This document shows positions 17,952-26,933 of a DNA stretch of 47,742 nucleotides, piece after piece. The stretch is from the NCBI GenBank assembly GCA_018715395.1, contig DVLQ01000081.1:1-47742 (forward strand). Reading direction: 5' to 3'. The notes beneath the pieces were generated by a model. The model was given only the letters and a program-made list of their open reading frames with translations. It was not told where the DNA came from and did not search any database. The stretch is from Candidatus Coprocola pullicola (GTDB lineage Bacteria > Bacillota > Clostridia > Lachnospirales > Anaerotignaceae). Position numbers and translations under genes: made by a program. Position 1 is the first letter of the stretch. Each line of letters starts with the position of its first letter.

Positions 17952-18434
17952 ATGTTTCAAGTAGGAGAAAAAATTATTTACCCTATGTATGGTGCCGGTG
18001 TGATAGAAGAAATTGAAGAAAAAAAAAGCGGAACCCAAACAGAGTTGTATTATATTATACAGTTACCCAAAAATCACATGAAAATTCGTTTGATTGCAAA
18101 TAAATCAGAAGAATTAGGCGTACGAGCTGTAGGCAAAAAACAAGAGATTGCCAAAGCATTGGAAGAAGTAGCAAATCGAAAAGTAGTTATGCCGGAAAAC
18201 TGGAATTTACGTTACAAAGATAATTTACAAAAATTAAAAACAGGCAAGTTGGATATGGCTACAGAAGTGATCAAAAACCTGAATGAACGAGAAAAGATAA
18301 AAAAACTTTCTACTATAGAAAAGAAGATGTTTCGTACAGCAATGCAGATTGTATTAAGCGAAATCATATGCTCGTATGAAATTGATGCAGAAAAAGCAGA
18401 AGAATTACTTGCAAATTTGGTATTAAATTGTTAA
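17952..18434 (+). CDS. CarD/CdnL-type RNA polymerase-binding regulator
   Basis: 160 aa. The N-terminal CarD-TRCF RNAP-interaction domain covers about residues 1-60 (VGEKIIYPMYGAGVIEEIEE, a Tudor-like barrel). The helical C-terminal domain (about 65-160), with RWNLR-like PENWNLRYKDN, contacts promoter DNA near the -10 in characterised CarD proteins. It stabilises open complexes, often at rRNA and housekeeping promoters. Start ATG behind AAAAGGAGG. In many clostridia carD precedes the PIN/TRAM gene and ispD, as it does here. Confidence 0.92.
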   Translation: MFQVGEKIIYPMYGAGVIEEIEEKKSGTQTELYYIIQLPKNHMKIRLIANKSEELGVRAVGKKQEIAKALEEVANRKVVMPENWNLRYKDNLQKLKTGKLDMATEVIKNLNEREKIKKLSTIEKKMFRTAMQIVLSEIICSYEIDAEKAEELLANLVLNC

Positions 18435-18470
18435 TATCTTAATAGCGTTATTATGGGGGAGGTGGTAATG

Positions 18471-19544
18471 ATGAAAAGATTACTGGGAATTGTAATCAGT
18501 TTAATTGTTACAGCAGCGTTTTTTGCAATTTTTCATTTGTTGTATCTTTTGGACTTATTCAATATGAAATATATCATACCTTTTTATATACCGGTTGCTT
18601 TGTCAATTGTTGTTGGACTCATTTTTTATTTTCTTTTTTCCTCTGCTGTTGTAAAAAAGATTATGGTTCAGATGGCTAGAACAGAAGAAAAACTGGTAAA
18701 AATGAATTTAAAAGAATTGAGTTTTAGTCTATTGGGCTGCATTATAGGTTTAGCCATAGCCAATTTAATCGGTATTGCCTTTAGTAGTTTTGGACCTTTA
18801 GGAACAGGTATTATCATATTATTAAATATTGTACTTGGTTTTTTGGGGTTTCGTGTGGCGCGAAAAAAGAAGGATGAAATTAACGTAAGCGGTTTACAAA
18901 AGGTATTGGCAAATCCGGATGCTAAAAAAAATGTATCGTATTATGGCAGACCCAAAATATTGGATACCAGTGTCATTATAGACGGCAGAATATTAGACTT
19001 ACTTCAAACAGGTTTTATTGAAGGAAAAATATTGATTCCTAATTTTGTTTTAGAAGAATTGCGTCATATTGCAGATTCTTCAGATTCTTTAAAACGAAAT
19101 AGAGGAAGACGAGGTTTGGATATTCTTAATGAAATTCAAAAACAGCTTTCTGTACCTGTAGAAATTGTAGATTATGACCCAAAAGAAGCAATGGAAGTAG
19201 ATTCTAAACTGCTTAAAATGGGAGAAAAAATGGATGCTTTTGTTGTGACAAACGATTTTAATTTAAACAAAGTGGCTGAATTTCAAGGAGTTCGAGTGCT
19301 AAATATCAATGAATTAGCAAATGCAATTAAACCTGTTGTATTACCGGGAGAGGAAATGCAGGTGACTGTAATTAAAGCAGGAAAAGAAAATGGACAAGGT
19401 ATTGGATATCTCAATGATGGTACTATGATTGTAGTTGAAGGCGGCAGCCGTTTTATTGGAGAAACAAAAAATGTGATTGTAACAAGCGTCTTGCAAACTG
19501 CTGCGGGAAGAATGATATTTACAAAAATTGCAAATGCACTATAG
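18471..19544 (+). CDS. Membrane PIN/TRAM-domain protein (YacL-like)
   Basis: 357 aa. Four membrane helices fill about residues 1-125. A PIN nuclease-like domain follows, with conserved acidic residues in KILDTSVIIDGRILDL, FVLEEL, EVDSKLL and VVTNDFN. A C-terminal TRAM domain, GKENGQGIGYLNDGTMIVVEGG, suggests RNA binding. The family probably acts on RNA at the membrane; its substrate is not settled. GGGGGAGG lies eight bases before the ATG at 18471, and another ATG at 18468 is also possible. The usual neighbours carD and ispD flank it, but a mobile-element relic now separates it from ispD. Confidence 0.88.
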   Translation: MKRLLGIVISLIVTAAFFAIFHLLYLLDLFNMKYIIPFYIPVALSIVVGLIFYFLFSSAVVKKIMVQMARTEEKLVKMNLKELSFSLLGCIIGLAIANLIGIAFSSFGPLGTGIIILLNIVLGFLGFRVARKKKDEINVSGLQKVLANPDAKKNVSYYGRPKILDTSVIIDGRILDLLQTGFIEGKILIPNFVLEELRHIADSSDSLKRNRGRRGLDILNEIQKQLSVPVEIVDYDPKEAMEVDSKLLKMGEKMDAFVVTNDFNLNKVAEFQGVRVLNINELANAIKPVVLPGEEMQVTVIKAGKENGQGIGYLNDGTMIVVEGGSRFIGETKNVIVTSVLQTAAGRMIFTKIANAL

Positions 19545-19551
19545 TAAGCTA

Positions 19552-19582
19552 GGGCATAAGGGAATTCACTTATGCCTTTTTG
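19552..19582 (+). terminator. Terminator after the PIN/TRAM gene
   Basis: GGCATAAG/CTTATGCC stem followed by TTTTT. The relic at 19583 begins directly after the T run. Confidence 0.88.
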
Positions 19583-20013
19583 GGTTGTGTTAATTTAATA
19601 TGAAAATAAAAATGCAGAAAAAATTTTAAAAATGTAATTTCAAAAAAGAGTATACAAATAAAAGCGAATACCTGAAAAAATTTTTTAAAATAAAAAATGA
19701 TGTTTTGTTTGTTCTTGAGAGTATGTAACACCTGCAATAGAAACCGGTGCTCGTTGGAACAAAGAAAAATGGCTATGGATAATAAAACAAAAAATTAGAA
19801 ATGATATCCAAAGCAGATTCCATACCCATAATTATCTTTTCCATAACGATAAAGCCAATAGGAACAAAAAATTGCAAAATCTTTAAAAGCAATTTTTAAT
19901 TTTTATATTTATGCATAGAAACAGCTCCTTTCTGGGAGAAACTGTTTTTGTTATAATTTTATTGTACTTTCAGTAAGAGACTGTTGTTTATATCATTTTG
20001 ATGAAACAGAATC
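19583..20013 (-). mobile_element. Decayed IS6-like element, copy A (431 bp)
   Basis: It starts GGTTGTGTTAATTTAATAT and ends, on the opposite strand, GATTCTGTTTCATC. The same ends and interior are shared with copy B at 40669-40912. Flanking octamers CCTTTTTG and TTTTTTTG match at six of eight positions, consistent with an old 8-bp target duplication. The minus strand retains a scrambled transposase N-terminus (KDFAIFC, LYRYGKDNYGYG). GGTTCTGT ends and 8-bp repeats are IS6-family traits. An extended -10, TGtTATAAT (19949-19957), points toward ispD-rnhA and may supply a promoter. Confidence 0.65.
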
Positions 20014-20038
20014 TTTTTTTGTATACGGAGGGAAGAAT

Positions 20039-21196
20039 ATGAGTCAAAAAAGTTATTGCACGGCTATTTTGCCGGCGGCAGGTTCTGGAAAACGTATGGG
20101 AAAAGATATAAAAAAACAATTTTTAAAATTAAATGGCAAAGAAATCATTGTCTATACCATTGAAAAATTTGAACAATGTAATGAAGTTGATGAAATTATC
20201 ATTGTAACAACAGAAGAAACAATTCCATTTCTTTGGGAAATTGTAAAAAGAGAAGGATTTCAAAAAGTTGTTGCTATTGTAAAAGGTGGGACAGAAAGAC
20301 AACATTCTGTTTATGCTGGGATTTGCGCTGTGAGTGAAAAAACAGATTTTGTGATAGTTCATGATGGTGTGCGTCCTTTTGTGGCAATAGAAGATATTTC
20401 CAAAACCATTGAAATAGCAAAACAAAAGGGAGCTTGTGTATTGGGAGTCAAAACGAAAGATACCATTAAAATTTGTGATGAAGAAAATAAAATTATTCAA
20501 ACTCCAAAAAGAGATTTTGTCTGGTGTATTCAAACTCCTCAGGTTTTTAAAAAAAGCTTGCTTTTAAAAGCATTTGAAAAAGCAAACAAAACCGGATTTG
20601 TTGGTACAGATGAATCTGTATTGATAGAACAAATGGGATTTGATGTTTTTGTAGAGGAAGGACATTATGACAATATTAAAATTACAACTCCTGAGGACAT
20701 GATGATAGCAGAGGCTTTTGTAAAAAAACAAATCAAAAAAGAAGTGATAATTTATACAGACGGCGCTTGTTCGGGAAATCCTGGTGCGGGAGGATATGGA
20801 GCGGTACTTTTATATGGTGATAAAAGAAAAGAATTGTCACAAGGATATCGCATGACAACCAATAATCGTATGGAAGTTTTGGCAGTGATAAAAGCATTAG
20901 AGATATTGAAAGGGCAGTGTAGTGTGACACTTTACAGTGATTCAAAATATGTAGTAGATGCTATAGAAAAAGGCTGGGTAAAAAAATGGAAAGCCAATGG
21001 ATGGAAAAGAAATCAAAAAGAGTTGGCTTCTAATATTGATTTATGGGAAAGGCTTTTGCATCTATTAGAAAAACATCATGTAGTATTTCATTGGGTAAAG
21101 GGACATGCCGATAATATAGAAAATGAAAGATGTGATTTTTTGGCAAGAAAAGCCATTGAATATGGAAACCTGTTAGAAGATGAAAAATATCCATAA
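20039..21196 (+). CDS. ispD-rnhA: IspD cytidylyltransferase fused to ribonuclease HI
   Basis: One 385-aa frame. Residues 1-231 are a full IspD (MEP pathway, converts methylerythritol phosphate to its CDP form): LPAAGSGKRMG with the CTP-binding lysine, VKGGTERQHSV, VHDGVRPFV, TDESVLIEQMG, IKITTPED. Residues 232-385 are a full RNase HI: IIYTDGACSGNPG with Asp241, NNRMEV with Glu279, LYSDSKYV with Asp301, HWVKGHADNIENERCD with Asp366; all four metal ligands are present. RNase HI removes RNA from RNA-DNA hybrids. IspD normally neighbours or fuses with IspF; a nuclease partner is unexpected. Start ATG behind GGAGGG. Confidence 0.93.
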   Translation: MSQKSYCTAILPAAGSGKRMGKDIKKQFLKLNGKEIIVYTIEKFEQCNEVDEIIIVTTEETIPFLWEIVKREGFQKVVAIVKGGTERQHSVYAGICAVSEKTDFVIVHDGVRPFVAIEDISKTIEIAKQKGACVLGVKTKDTIKICDEENKIIQTPKRDFVWCIQTPQVFKKSLLLKAFEKANKTGFVGTDESVLIEQMGFDVFVEEGHYDNIKITTPEDMMIAEAFVKKQIKKEVIIYTDGACSGNPGAGGYGAVLLYGDKRKELSQGYRMTTNNRMEVLAVIKALEILKGQCSVTLYSDSKYVVDAIEKGWVKKWKANGWKRNQKELASNIDLWERLLHLLEKHHVVFHWVKGHADNIENERCDFLARKAIEYGNLLEDEKYP

Positions 21197-21255
21197 AAAA
21201 TAGCGGAAAAAAATTCCAAAAGCTGGAAAAAATTAACTTTTAGATGAAATATTTA

Positions 21256-21284
21256 TTGACACATTACTAAATATGTGATAGTAT
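21256..21284 (+). promoter_or_regulatory. Promoter of the cold-shock gene
   Basis: TTGACA, 17 bases, TGaTAGTAT (extended -10). A leader of about 40 bases follows before AGGAGG. Confidence 0.65.
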
Positions 21285-21329
21285 TAAAAACGTTAAAAGC
21301 ATTTTTTATCTATGTAGGAGGATTTAAAC

Positions 21330-21530
21330 ATGAAAAAAGGTACAGTAAAATGGTTCAACGCAGAAAAAGGTTTTGGTTTTATTTCCGTACCTGGTGAAGA
21401 CGATGTATTCGTACATTTCTCCGCTATTCAGGCTGAAGGCTACAAAACACTTGAAGAAGGCCAGGAAGTAGAATTTGAAGTTGTTCAGGGTGCAAAAGGC
21501 CCTCAGGCAGCGAATGTAACACGTGCTTAA
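21330..21530 (+). CDS. csp: Cold-shock protein (CspA family)
   Basis: 66-aa single OB-fold RNA chaperone. RNP1 is KGFGFISV and RNP2 is VFVHFSAI; the opening [16 protein letters not shown] is typical. It melts structure in mRNA and binds single-stranded nucleic acid. Codon choice is richer in C-ending codons than its neighbours, as expected of a highly expressed gene. Start ATG behind GGAGG, with its own promoter and a perfect terminator, so it is monocistronic. Confidence 0.96.
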   Translation: MKKGTVKWFNAEKGFGFISVPGEDDVFVHFSAIQAEGYKTLEEGQEVEFEVVQGAKGPQAANVTRA

Positions 21531-21597
21531 TCAATTATCGTATAGTTCACAAATGCGTTTTGCATTGAAATATATAAAAAATAGGTTATGCTCTATC

Positions 21598-21628
21598 GCC
21601 TTTCATATGAATATGAAAGGCTTTTTAT
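21598..21628 (+). terminator. Terminator after csp
   Basis: Perfect ten-base arms GCCTTTCATA/TATGAAAGGC, then TTTTT. Confidence 0.9.
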
Positions 21629-21642
21629 ATGCTGATTTTATA

Positions 21643-21671
21643 TTGCGCATTGATAAGTGCTGTGGTAAAAT
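21643..21671 (+). promoter_or_regulatory. Likely promoter of typA
   Basis: TTGCGC, 17 bases, TGgTAAAAT (extended -10), directed at typA. Confidence 0.5.
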
Positions 21672-21736
21672 ACTAAAGAATTTTATATTTACCTTTAATT
21701 ATTAGGTAGGCAAAAGAAAAAGAGGAGTAATGAAAT

Positions 21737-23563
21737 ATGAATCAAAAAATGGCACACATTAGAAATGTCGCTATTATTGCCCACGTTGACCATGGAAAAA
21801 CAACATTAGTCGACCAGCTTTTAAAACAAAGCGGTATTTTTCGCTCTAACCAAGTGGTACAAGAAAGAGTGATGGACAGCGGAGATATTGAAAGAGAACG
21901 TGGCATTACTATATTATCAAAAAATACAGCCGTTCATTATGGCGATGTTAAAATCAATATTATTGATACGCCAGGGCATGCTGATTTTGGCGGAGAAGTA
22001 GAGCGTGTCTTAAAAATGGTAGACGGTGTTGTACTGGTAGTAGATGCTTTTGAAGGACCGATGCCTCAAACAAAGTTTGTGTTGAGAAAAGCGTTGGAAT
22101 TAAGTCTTCCTGTTGTAGTTTGTTTAAATAAAGTAGACCGTCCGGAGGCAAGACCAAAGGCTGTGATAGATGAAGTATTGGAATTATTTATTGAATTGGA
22201 CGCTAATGAAAATCAGTTGGATTCTCCTTTTGTATTTGCTTCTGCAAGAAGGGGAGTAGCTTCTTTAGACCTATCTGAAGAAGGAACAGATATGAAACCT
22301 CTTTTTGAAACGATTATAGAACATATTCCGGCTCCAAAAGGAGATTTGGATGCGCCTTTGCAGGCGTTGATTTCTACCATTGACCATAGCGAATATGTTG
22401 GCAGAATTGGTATTGGAAAAATTGAAAATGGTGTCATTCATGTCAATGATGAAGTGGTAGTGTTAAATATTCATCAGCCAGAATCTCAAAAAAAGGTAAG
22501 AATTACAAAGTTATATACTTTTGAAGGTTTGCAAAGGCAGGAAGTAAAAGAAGCAGAGGTTGGCGAGATTGTAGCTGTTTCCGGTATTGAAGATATTATG
22601 ATAGGAGATACCATTTGTTCTCCTTTGAAACCGGTTCCATTGCCTTTTGTAAAAATTTCTGAGCCAACTATTTCCATGAATTTTTCTGTAAATGACAGTC
22701 CTTTTGCTGGTACAGAAGGAAAATTTGTTACTTCCAGACATATTCGGGAAAGATTGTATAAAGAATTGAATACAGACGTCAGTTTGAGAGTAGAAGATAC
22801 AGATACTCCGGAATGCTTGAGAGTATCCGGACGAGGAGAACTGCATCTTTCTATACTTATTGAAACATTACGCCGAGAAGGCTTTGAATTTCAGGTATCA
22901 AAGCCGGAAGTACTTTTTCATGAAGAAGACGGCAAAAAATTGGAGCCTATGGAACAGGTTACCATTGACGTACCGGAAGAATTTGTAGGAAATGTCATTG
23001 AAAAATTAGGCGCAAGAAAGGGAGAAATGATTAACATGAGTCCCTCTAAGGGAGGCTATACTCGTTTAGAATTTATTATCCCTGCAAGAGGTTTGATAGG
23101 ATATCGAAATGAATTTTTAACAGATACAAAAGGAAATGGCATTATGAATTCTATTTTTGATAGTTACCAGCCTTATAAAGGAGAGATTCCAATGCGTTCT
23201 CAAGGTTCTCTTGTGGCATTTGAAGATGGTGAAGCTATCGCATATGGTTTGTATAATGCGCAGGAAAGAGGAGATTTGTTTATTGGTCCTGGTGTGAAGG
23301 TGTATGCCGGTATGATTGTAGGGCGCAATGCCAGAGCAGAAGACATGGATATCAATGTTTGTAAGAAGAAACAACTTACAAATACAAGAGCCTCTGGGTC
23401 GGATGACGCTTTGAAGCTGACAACACCAATACAGATGTCTTTGGAGCAATGTCTTGAATTTATCAATGATGATGAACTAGTGGAGGTTACACCACAAAGT
23501 CTGCGTATGAGAAAAAAAGTATTAGATGCGGGATTAAGAAGAAAAATGCGTATCCGTGGATAA
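21737..23563 (+). CDS. typA: Ribosome-associated GTPase TypA/BipA
   Basis: 608 aa, the usual length. The translational-GTPase domain has G1 [13 protein letters not shown]2 ERERGITI, G3 [14 protein letters not shown] and G4 [13 protein letters not shown]-like domains follow ([19 protein letters not shown]), then the TypA-specific C-terminal region ([31 protein letters not shown]). It binds 70S ribosomes and helps 50S assembly and stress adaptation, especially in the cold. Its position directly after csp suits that role, although the two have separate signals. Start ATG behind AGAGGAG. Confidence 0.96.
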   Translation: MNQKMAHIRNVAIIAHVDHGKTTLVDQLLKQSGIFRSNQVVQERVMDSGDIERERGITILSKNTAVHYGDVKINIIDTPGHADFGGEVERVLKMVDGVVLVVDAFEGPMPQTKFVLRKALELSLPVVVCLNKVDRPEARPKAVIDEVLELFIELDANENQLDSPFVFASARRGVASLDLSEEGTDMKPLFETIIEHIPAPKGDLDAPLQALISTIDHSEYVGRIGIGKIENGVIHVNDEVVVLNIHQPESQKKVRITKLYTFEGLQRQEVKEAEVGEIVAVSGIEDIMIGDTICSPLKPVPLPFVKISEPTISMNFSVNDSPFAGTEGKFVTSRHIRERLYKELNTDVSLRVEDTDTPECLRVSGRGELHLSILIETLRREGFEFQVSKPEVLFHEEDGKKLEPMEQVTIDVPEEFVGNVIEKLGARKGEMINMSPSKGGYTRLEFIIPARGLIGYRNEFLTDTKGNGIMNSIFDSYQPYKGEIPMRSQGSLVAFEDGEAIAYGLYNAQERGDLFIGPGVKVYAGMIVGRNARAEDMDINVCKKKQLTNTRASGSDDALKLTTPIQMSLEQCLEFINDDELVEVTPQSLRMRKKVLDAGLRRKMRIRG

Positions 23564-23572
23564 AATAGTTGT

Positions 23573-23612
23573 GAAAACAGGGAGAGAATGAATTTTCTTT
23601 TCCTGTTTTTAT
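23573..23612 (+). terminator. Terminator after typA
   Basis: AAAACAGG/CCTGTTTT outer stem with a purine-pyrimidine inner stem, ending in TTTTT. Confidence 0.75.
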
Positions 23613-23637
23613 AAATGTATTTTGGTTGAGGTGCATT

Positions 23638-25272
23638 ATGACAAGAAAAAAGGGCGGTTCTTTTGTAAAACAAGCGGCAATATTGGCTTTTGCAGGTATT
23701 ATGGTAAGAGTATTTGGATTTTTGTATCGTATTCCTATGACAAATATGATAGGAGATGCGGGAAATGCCATTTATAGTGCAGGCTATTATATTTATACTT
23801 TTTTACTCATACTGTCCTCGGCAGGCTTGCCGGCGGCTATATCTAAAATGGTATCAGAAAGATTGGCTGTAGGAGAATATAGAAATGCTCATAAGGTTTT
23901 TAGAGTATCTTTATTTGTTTCCGGCAGTCTTGGGTTTATATGCATGATACTTATGTTTGTTTTTGCACAACAAATTGCAACTGTTTTGGCAAAGTCTCCG
24001 GAAAGTTATTATTGTATCTTGACATTATCACCAACATTATTTATTGTTGCAATTATGTCTGCCTATAGAGGGTATTTTCAAGGCATGAATACAATGTTGC
24101 CTACAGCGCTTTCTCAGATTATGGAGCAAATATTTAATGCTTTTTTTAGTGTTTATTTAGCATATGTACTTTTGGGATATGGAGTAGATAGAGCTGCAGG
24201 AGAAAAAAATATCATTATGGGCGCTGCCGGCGGCACAGCAGGAACTGGTATTGGCGCATTGGCAGGATTGCTTGTGATTATGTTTTCTTATATGTTACTA
24301 AAGCCGGTAATATATAAAAAGACAAAAAAAGAGAAAAATAGAAAAACAGCAGAAACAGCAGGACAAATTGCAAAAATATTGCTTACTACAGCACTGCCTA
24401 TCATTGCAGGCACAGCCGTGTTTAGCATCACAAATTTAATTGACATGAATATGGTAATGAGAATATTGGAAGGTTCCGGACATACACATCAGCAAGCACA
24501 AGATTTATATGGACAATTATCTGGAAAATATGTTACATTGACAACATTGCCGGTATCTATTTCAACGGCTGTGGCAACAGCGGCTATACCAAGCATTGCT
24601 GCTTCTGCAAGATTAAGACAAAAACAGCAAGTGAAAAGAAAAATGAATATGACATTAAGAGTATCTATGATTATTTCTGTACCGGCAGGTGTAGGTATTG
24701 GAGTGTTAGGAGATAGTATTGTGAAAATGCTTTTTCCTCATGCTACAGAAGGGGGTATTTTGCTCACTGTAGGTTCTGTTTCCATTATATTTTTGGCGCT
24801 ATGTCAAACAGTAACAGGTGTTTTGCAAGGAATTGGTCATGTCAAAATACCTGTTATAGGAGCAATATTGGGAGCTATTGTAAAGGTCATATTAAATGCT
24901 TTGCTCATTGGAATACCTTCCATTAATGTAATTGGTGCAGTGATTTCTACAACAGGCTGTTATATGGTAGCTTCTTTATTTAATTTGTGTATGCTCTCTC
25001 GTATCATGAAGGTGCACATTGATTTGCTGGGGTCTTTGTTTAAGCCATTGATAGGTTCTTTTGTAATGGGAGTTGTTTGCTTTTTGACTTATAAAGGATT
25101 ATTTGCATTATTAAACAGTAATACCTTTGCCACCATATTTGCTATTATGATAGGCGTTATCATATATGGTCTTGTGATGCTTTTGATTGGCGGTATCAAA
25201 GAAGCGGATTTAATGACTATGCCTATGGGAGGAAGATTGGTTCGAATTTGTAGAGCATGTCGCTTGATGTGA
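23638..25272 (+). CDS. MOP-family flippase (SpoVB/MurJ-like polysaccharide transporter)
   Basis: 544-aa polytopic membrane protein with about 14 hydrophobic segments. N-terminal motifs VKQAAILAFAGIMVRVFGF and YRIPMTNMIGDAGNAIYSAGY, then LSSAGLPAAISKMVSE and AYRGYFQGMNTMLPTALSQ, are typical of the SpoVB/YtgP branch. Members flip lipid-linked cell-wall or polysaccharide precursors; whether this one serves spore cortex, vegetative peptidoglycan or capsule cannot be decided from sequence. Start ATG at 23638 behind GAGGTG; an upstream TTG overlaps that site. The sigma-54 activator follows 17 bases later and may be co-transcribed. Confidence 0.88.
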   Translation: MTRKKGGSFVKQAAILAFAGIMVRVFGFLYRIPMTNMIGDAGNAIYSAGYYIYTFLLILSSAGLPAAISKMVSERLAVGEYRNAHKVFRVSLFVSGSLGFICMILMFVFAQQIATVLAKSPESYYCILTLSPTLFIVAIMSAYRGYFQGMNTMLPTALSQIMEQIFNAFFSVYLAYVLLGYGVDRAAGEKNIIMGAAGGTAGTGIGALAGLLVIMFSYMLLKPVIYKKTKKEKNRKTAETAGQIAKILLTTALPIIAGTAVFSITNLIDMNMVMRILEGSGHTHQQAQDLYGQLSGKYVTLTTLPVSISTAVATAAIPSIAASARLRQKQQVKRKMNMTLRVSMIISVPAGVGIGVLGDSIVKMLFPHATEGGILLTVGSVSIIFLALCQTVTGVLQGIGHVKIPVIGAILGAIVKVILNALLIGIPSINVIGAVISTTGCYMVASLFNLCMLSRIMKVHIDLLGSLFKPLIGSFVMGVVCFLTYKGLFALLNSNTFATIFAIMIGVIIYGLVMLLIGGIKEADLMTMPMGGRLVRICRACRLM

Positions 25273-25289
25273 TAAAAGGAGGTCGGCAT

Positions 25290-26714
25290 ATGACGACTTT
25301 GATGGAAATACAACCCTTTATACAAGCATATGTAAAAGCCATTGCTGCAATACTGGAAACGGATGTTACAGTAGTGGATAATCATTTAATACGAGTGGCA
25401 GGCACTGGAAATTATGAAAAAGAAATTGGTGCAACAGTTTCACATAATTCTTTTTTTGAAAAAATTATGACTACAAGAAAGAGCGGTATGATTAAAAATG
25501 TTGCAGAGGAATTACTTTGCAGTGTTTGCGGAAAAAGAGAACAATGTAAAGAATTGGCAAATCTTGCGTATCCTATTTTTTTGAAAGATAGTGTGGTAGG
25601 AGTCATTTCTATTATTGCATTTGAAGAACAGCAAAGAGAAATTCTTTTAAGAAAAAGAAATCGATTGGAAGAATTTTTAAAATATATGTGCGTATTGATT
25701 GAAAGTAAACTTGCTACTACAGAAAGCAAAAATAAATTGGAACAGCAAATTAGAGATTTTACATTGTCAGAAGATAAATATACGCTCGTCGGAAATAGTG
25801 CTAAAATGCAAGAGGCGTTGAAAATAGCAACAAAAGTAGCAAAAACAAATTCTACTGTTTTTATTCGAGGAGAAAGCGGCACAGGGAAAGAGATTATGGC
25901 AAAAATGATTCATAATATGAGCAGTAGAAGAGAGCACCTTATGATATCCATTAACTGTGCGGCAATACCGGATACTTTGGTGGAAAGTGAGTTATTTGGT
26001 TATGAAGAAGGGGCTTTTACAGGGGCGAAAAAGAATGGTTCTATTGGAAAATTTGAATTGGCAGATAAAAGCACTATTTTTTTAGATGAAATTGGAGATA
26101 TGCCATTACAAGTACAAACAAAATTGCTGAGAGTATTACAAGAAGCAAAGGTTGAAAGAATTGGAGGCAAAAAACCCATTCCCATTGATATTCGCGTTAT
26201 TTGCGCAACAAACAAAAATATTGAAAAAATGGTGGAAGAAGGCACATTTCGAGAAGATTTGTATTATAGATTAAACATTATTCCCATTGAATTGCCACCT
26301 TTGAGAAAAAGGAAAGAGGATATTATTCCGCTGGTAGAATATTACATTGCCTATTATAATCAAAAATTATCAAAAAATATTAGCGGCATTTCTCAAGAAT
26401 GTAAAAAGGCATTGTTAGGATATCGTTGGACCGGTAATATTAGAGAGCTAAAAAATATTATAGAATATCTTGCAAATATTGTAGAATGTGGTGAGATTGG
26501 TATTTCAGACTTACCAGAGCATATTGCTTTTCAAACAAATCAAAGTTATGCGGATCGTTCTTTAGATACGATTATGCAAGAATATGAAAAAAAAGTACTT
26601 ACAAAGTTATTGCCCAAAAATGCTACTACAGAAGAAAAAGAAGAAGTGGCAAATTCTTTAAAAATAAGTAGAGCCACATTGTACCGAAAACTGAAAAAAT
26701 ATGGATTGTATTAA
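25290..26714 (+). CDS. Sigma-54-dependent transcriptional activator (probable cysteine-responsive CdsR-like)
   Basis: 474-aa enhancer-binding protein. An N-terminal sensory domain (about 1-140) contains Cys77, Cys80 and Cys86 (CSVCGKREQC), which could sense thiol or metal. The AAA+ domain (about 165-395) has Walker A GESGTGKE (194-201), the sigma-54 loop GAFTGA (241-246) and Walker B IFLDEIGD. A Fis-type helix-turn-helix ends the protein (ISRATLYRKLKKYG). Start ATG at 25290 behind AAAGGAGG. A sigma-54 promoter with three palindromes lies just downstream, in front of the cysteine desulfidase gene. In Clostridioides difficile a sigma-54 activator next to a cysteine desulfidase gene has been described; orthology here is inferred from arrangement. 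Confidence 0.88.
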   Translation: MTTLMEIQPFIQAYVKAIAAILETDVTVVDNHLIRVAGTGNYEKEIGATVSHNSFFEKIMTTRKSGMIKNVAEELLCSVCGKREQCKELANLAYPIFLKDSVVGVISIIAFEEQQREILLRKRNRLEEFLKYMCVLIESKLATTESKNKLEQQIRDFTLSEDKYTLVGNSAKMQEALKIATKVAKTNSTVFIRGESGTGKEIMAKMIHNMSSRREHLMISINCAAIPDTLVESELFGYEEGAFTGAKKNGSIGKFELADKSTIFLDEIGDMPLQVQTKLLRVLQEAKVERIGGKKPIPIDIRVICATNKNIEKMVEEGTFREDLYYRLNIIPIELPPLRKRKEDIIPLVEYYIAYYNQKLSKNISGISQECKKALLGYRWTGNIRELKNIIEYLANIVECGEIGISDLPEHIAFQTNQSYADRSLDTIMQEYEKKVLTKLLPKNATTEEKEEVANSLKISRATLYRKLKKYGLY

Positions 26715-26717
26715 AAA

Positions 26718-26818
26718 TCTCAAATATGAGAATATTTCTCAAAATTGAGAAGTAGTGATTTTTCGACAAAAAATGAGAGAAAAGAAATCCTTTTTTTATA
26801 AAAATCTCAAATATGAGA
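26718..26818 (+). promoter_or_regulatory. Three palindromic enhancer sites for the sigma-54 activator
   Basis: TCTCA-N4-TGAGA occurs at 26718-26731, 26737-26750 and 26805-26818. The outer two are identical (TCTCAAATATGAGA) and the middle one is TCTCAAAATTGAGA. A half site AATGAGAGA lies at 26772-26780. They are about 45-140 bases upstream of the -24 element, where sigma-54 activators bind. Confidence 0.8.
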
Positions 26819-26860
26819 ATATATTGTTTCAAAAATGCCTATAATTAGGCATTTTTTAAT

Positions 26861-26876
26861 TGGCACGTTTTTTGCT
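26861..26876 (+). promoter_or_regulatory. Sigma-54 (-24/-12) promoter
   Basis: TGGCAC-GTTTT-TTGCT matches the TGGCAC-N5-TTGCW consensus, with GG and GC twelve bases apart. Start of transcription is expected near 26887. A small inverted repeat, AATGCCTA/TAGGCATT, lies just upstream (26834-26853). Confidence 0.9.
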
Positions 26877-26933
26877 TTATAAATAAAGTAGAAAATGAGT
26901 AAACAATGTATTACATATAAAGGAGGAGTTCTT

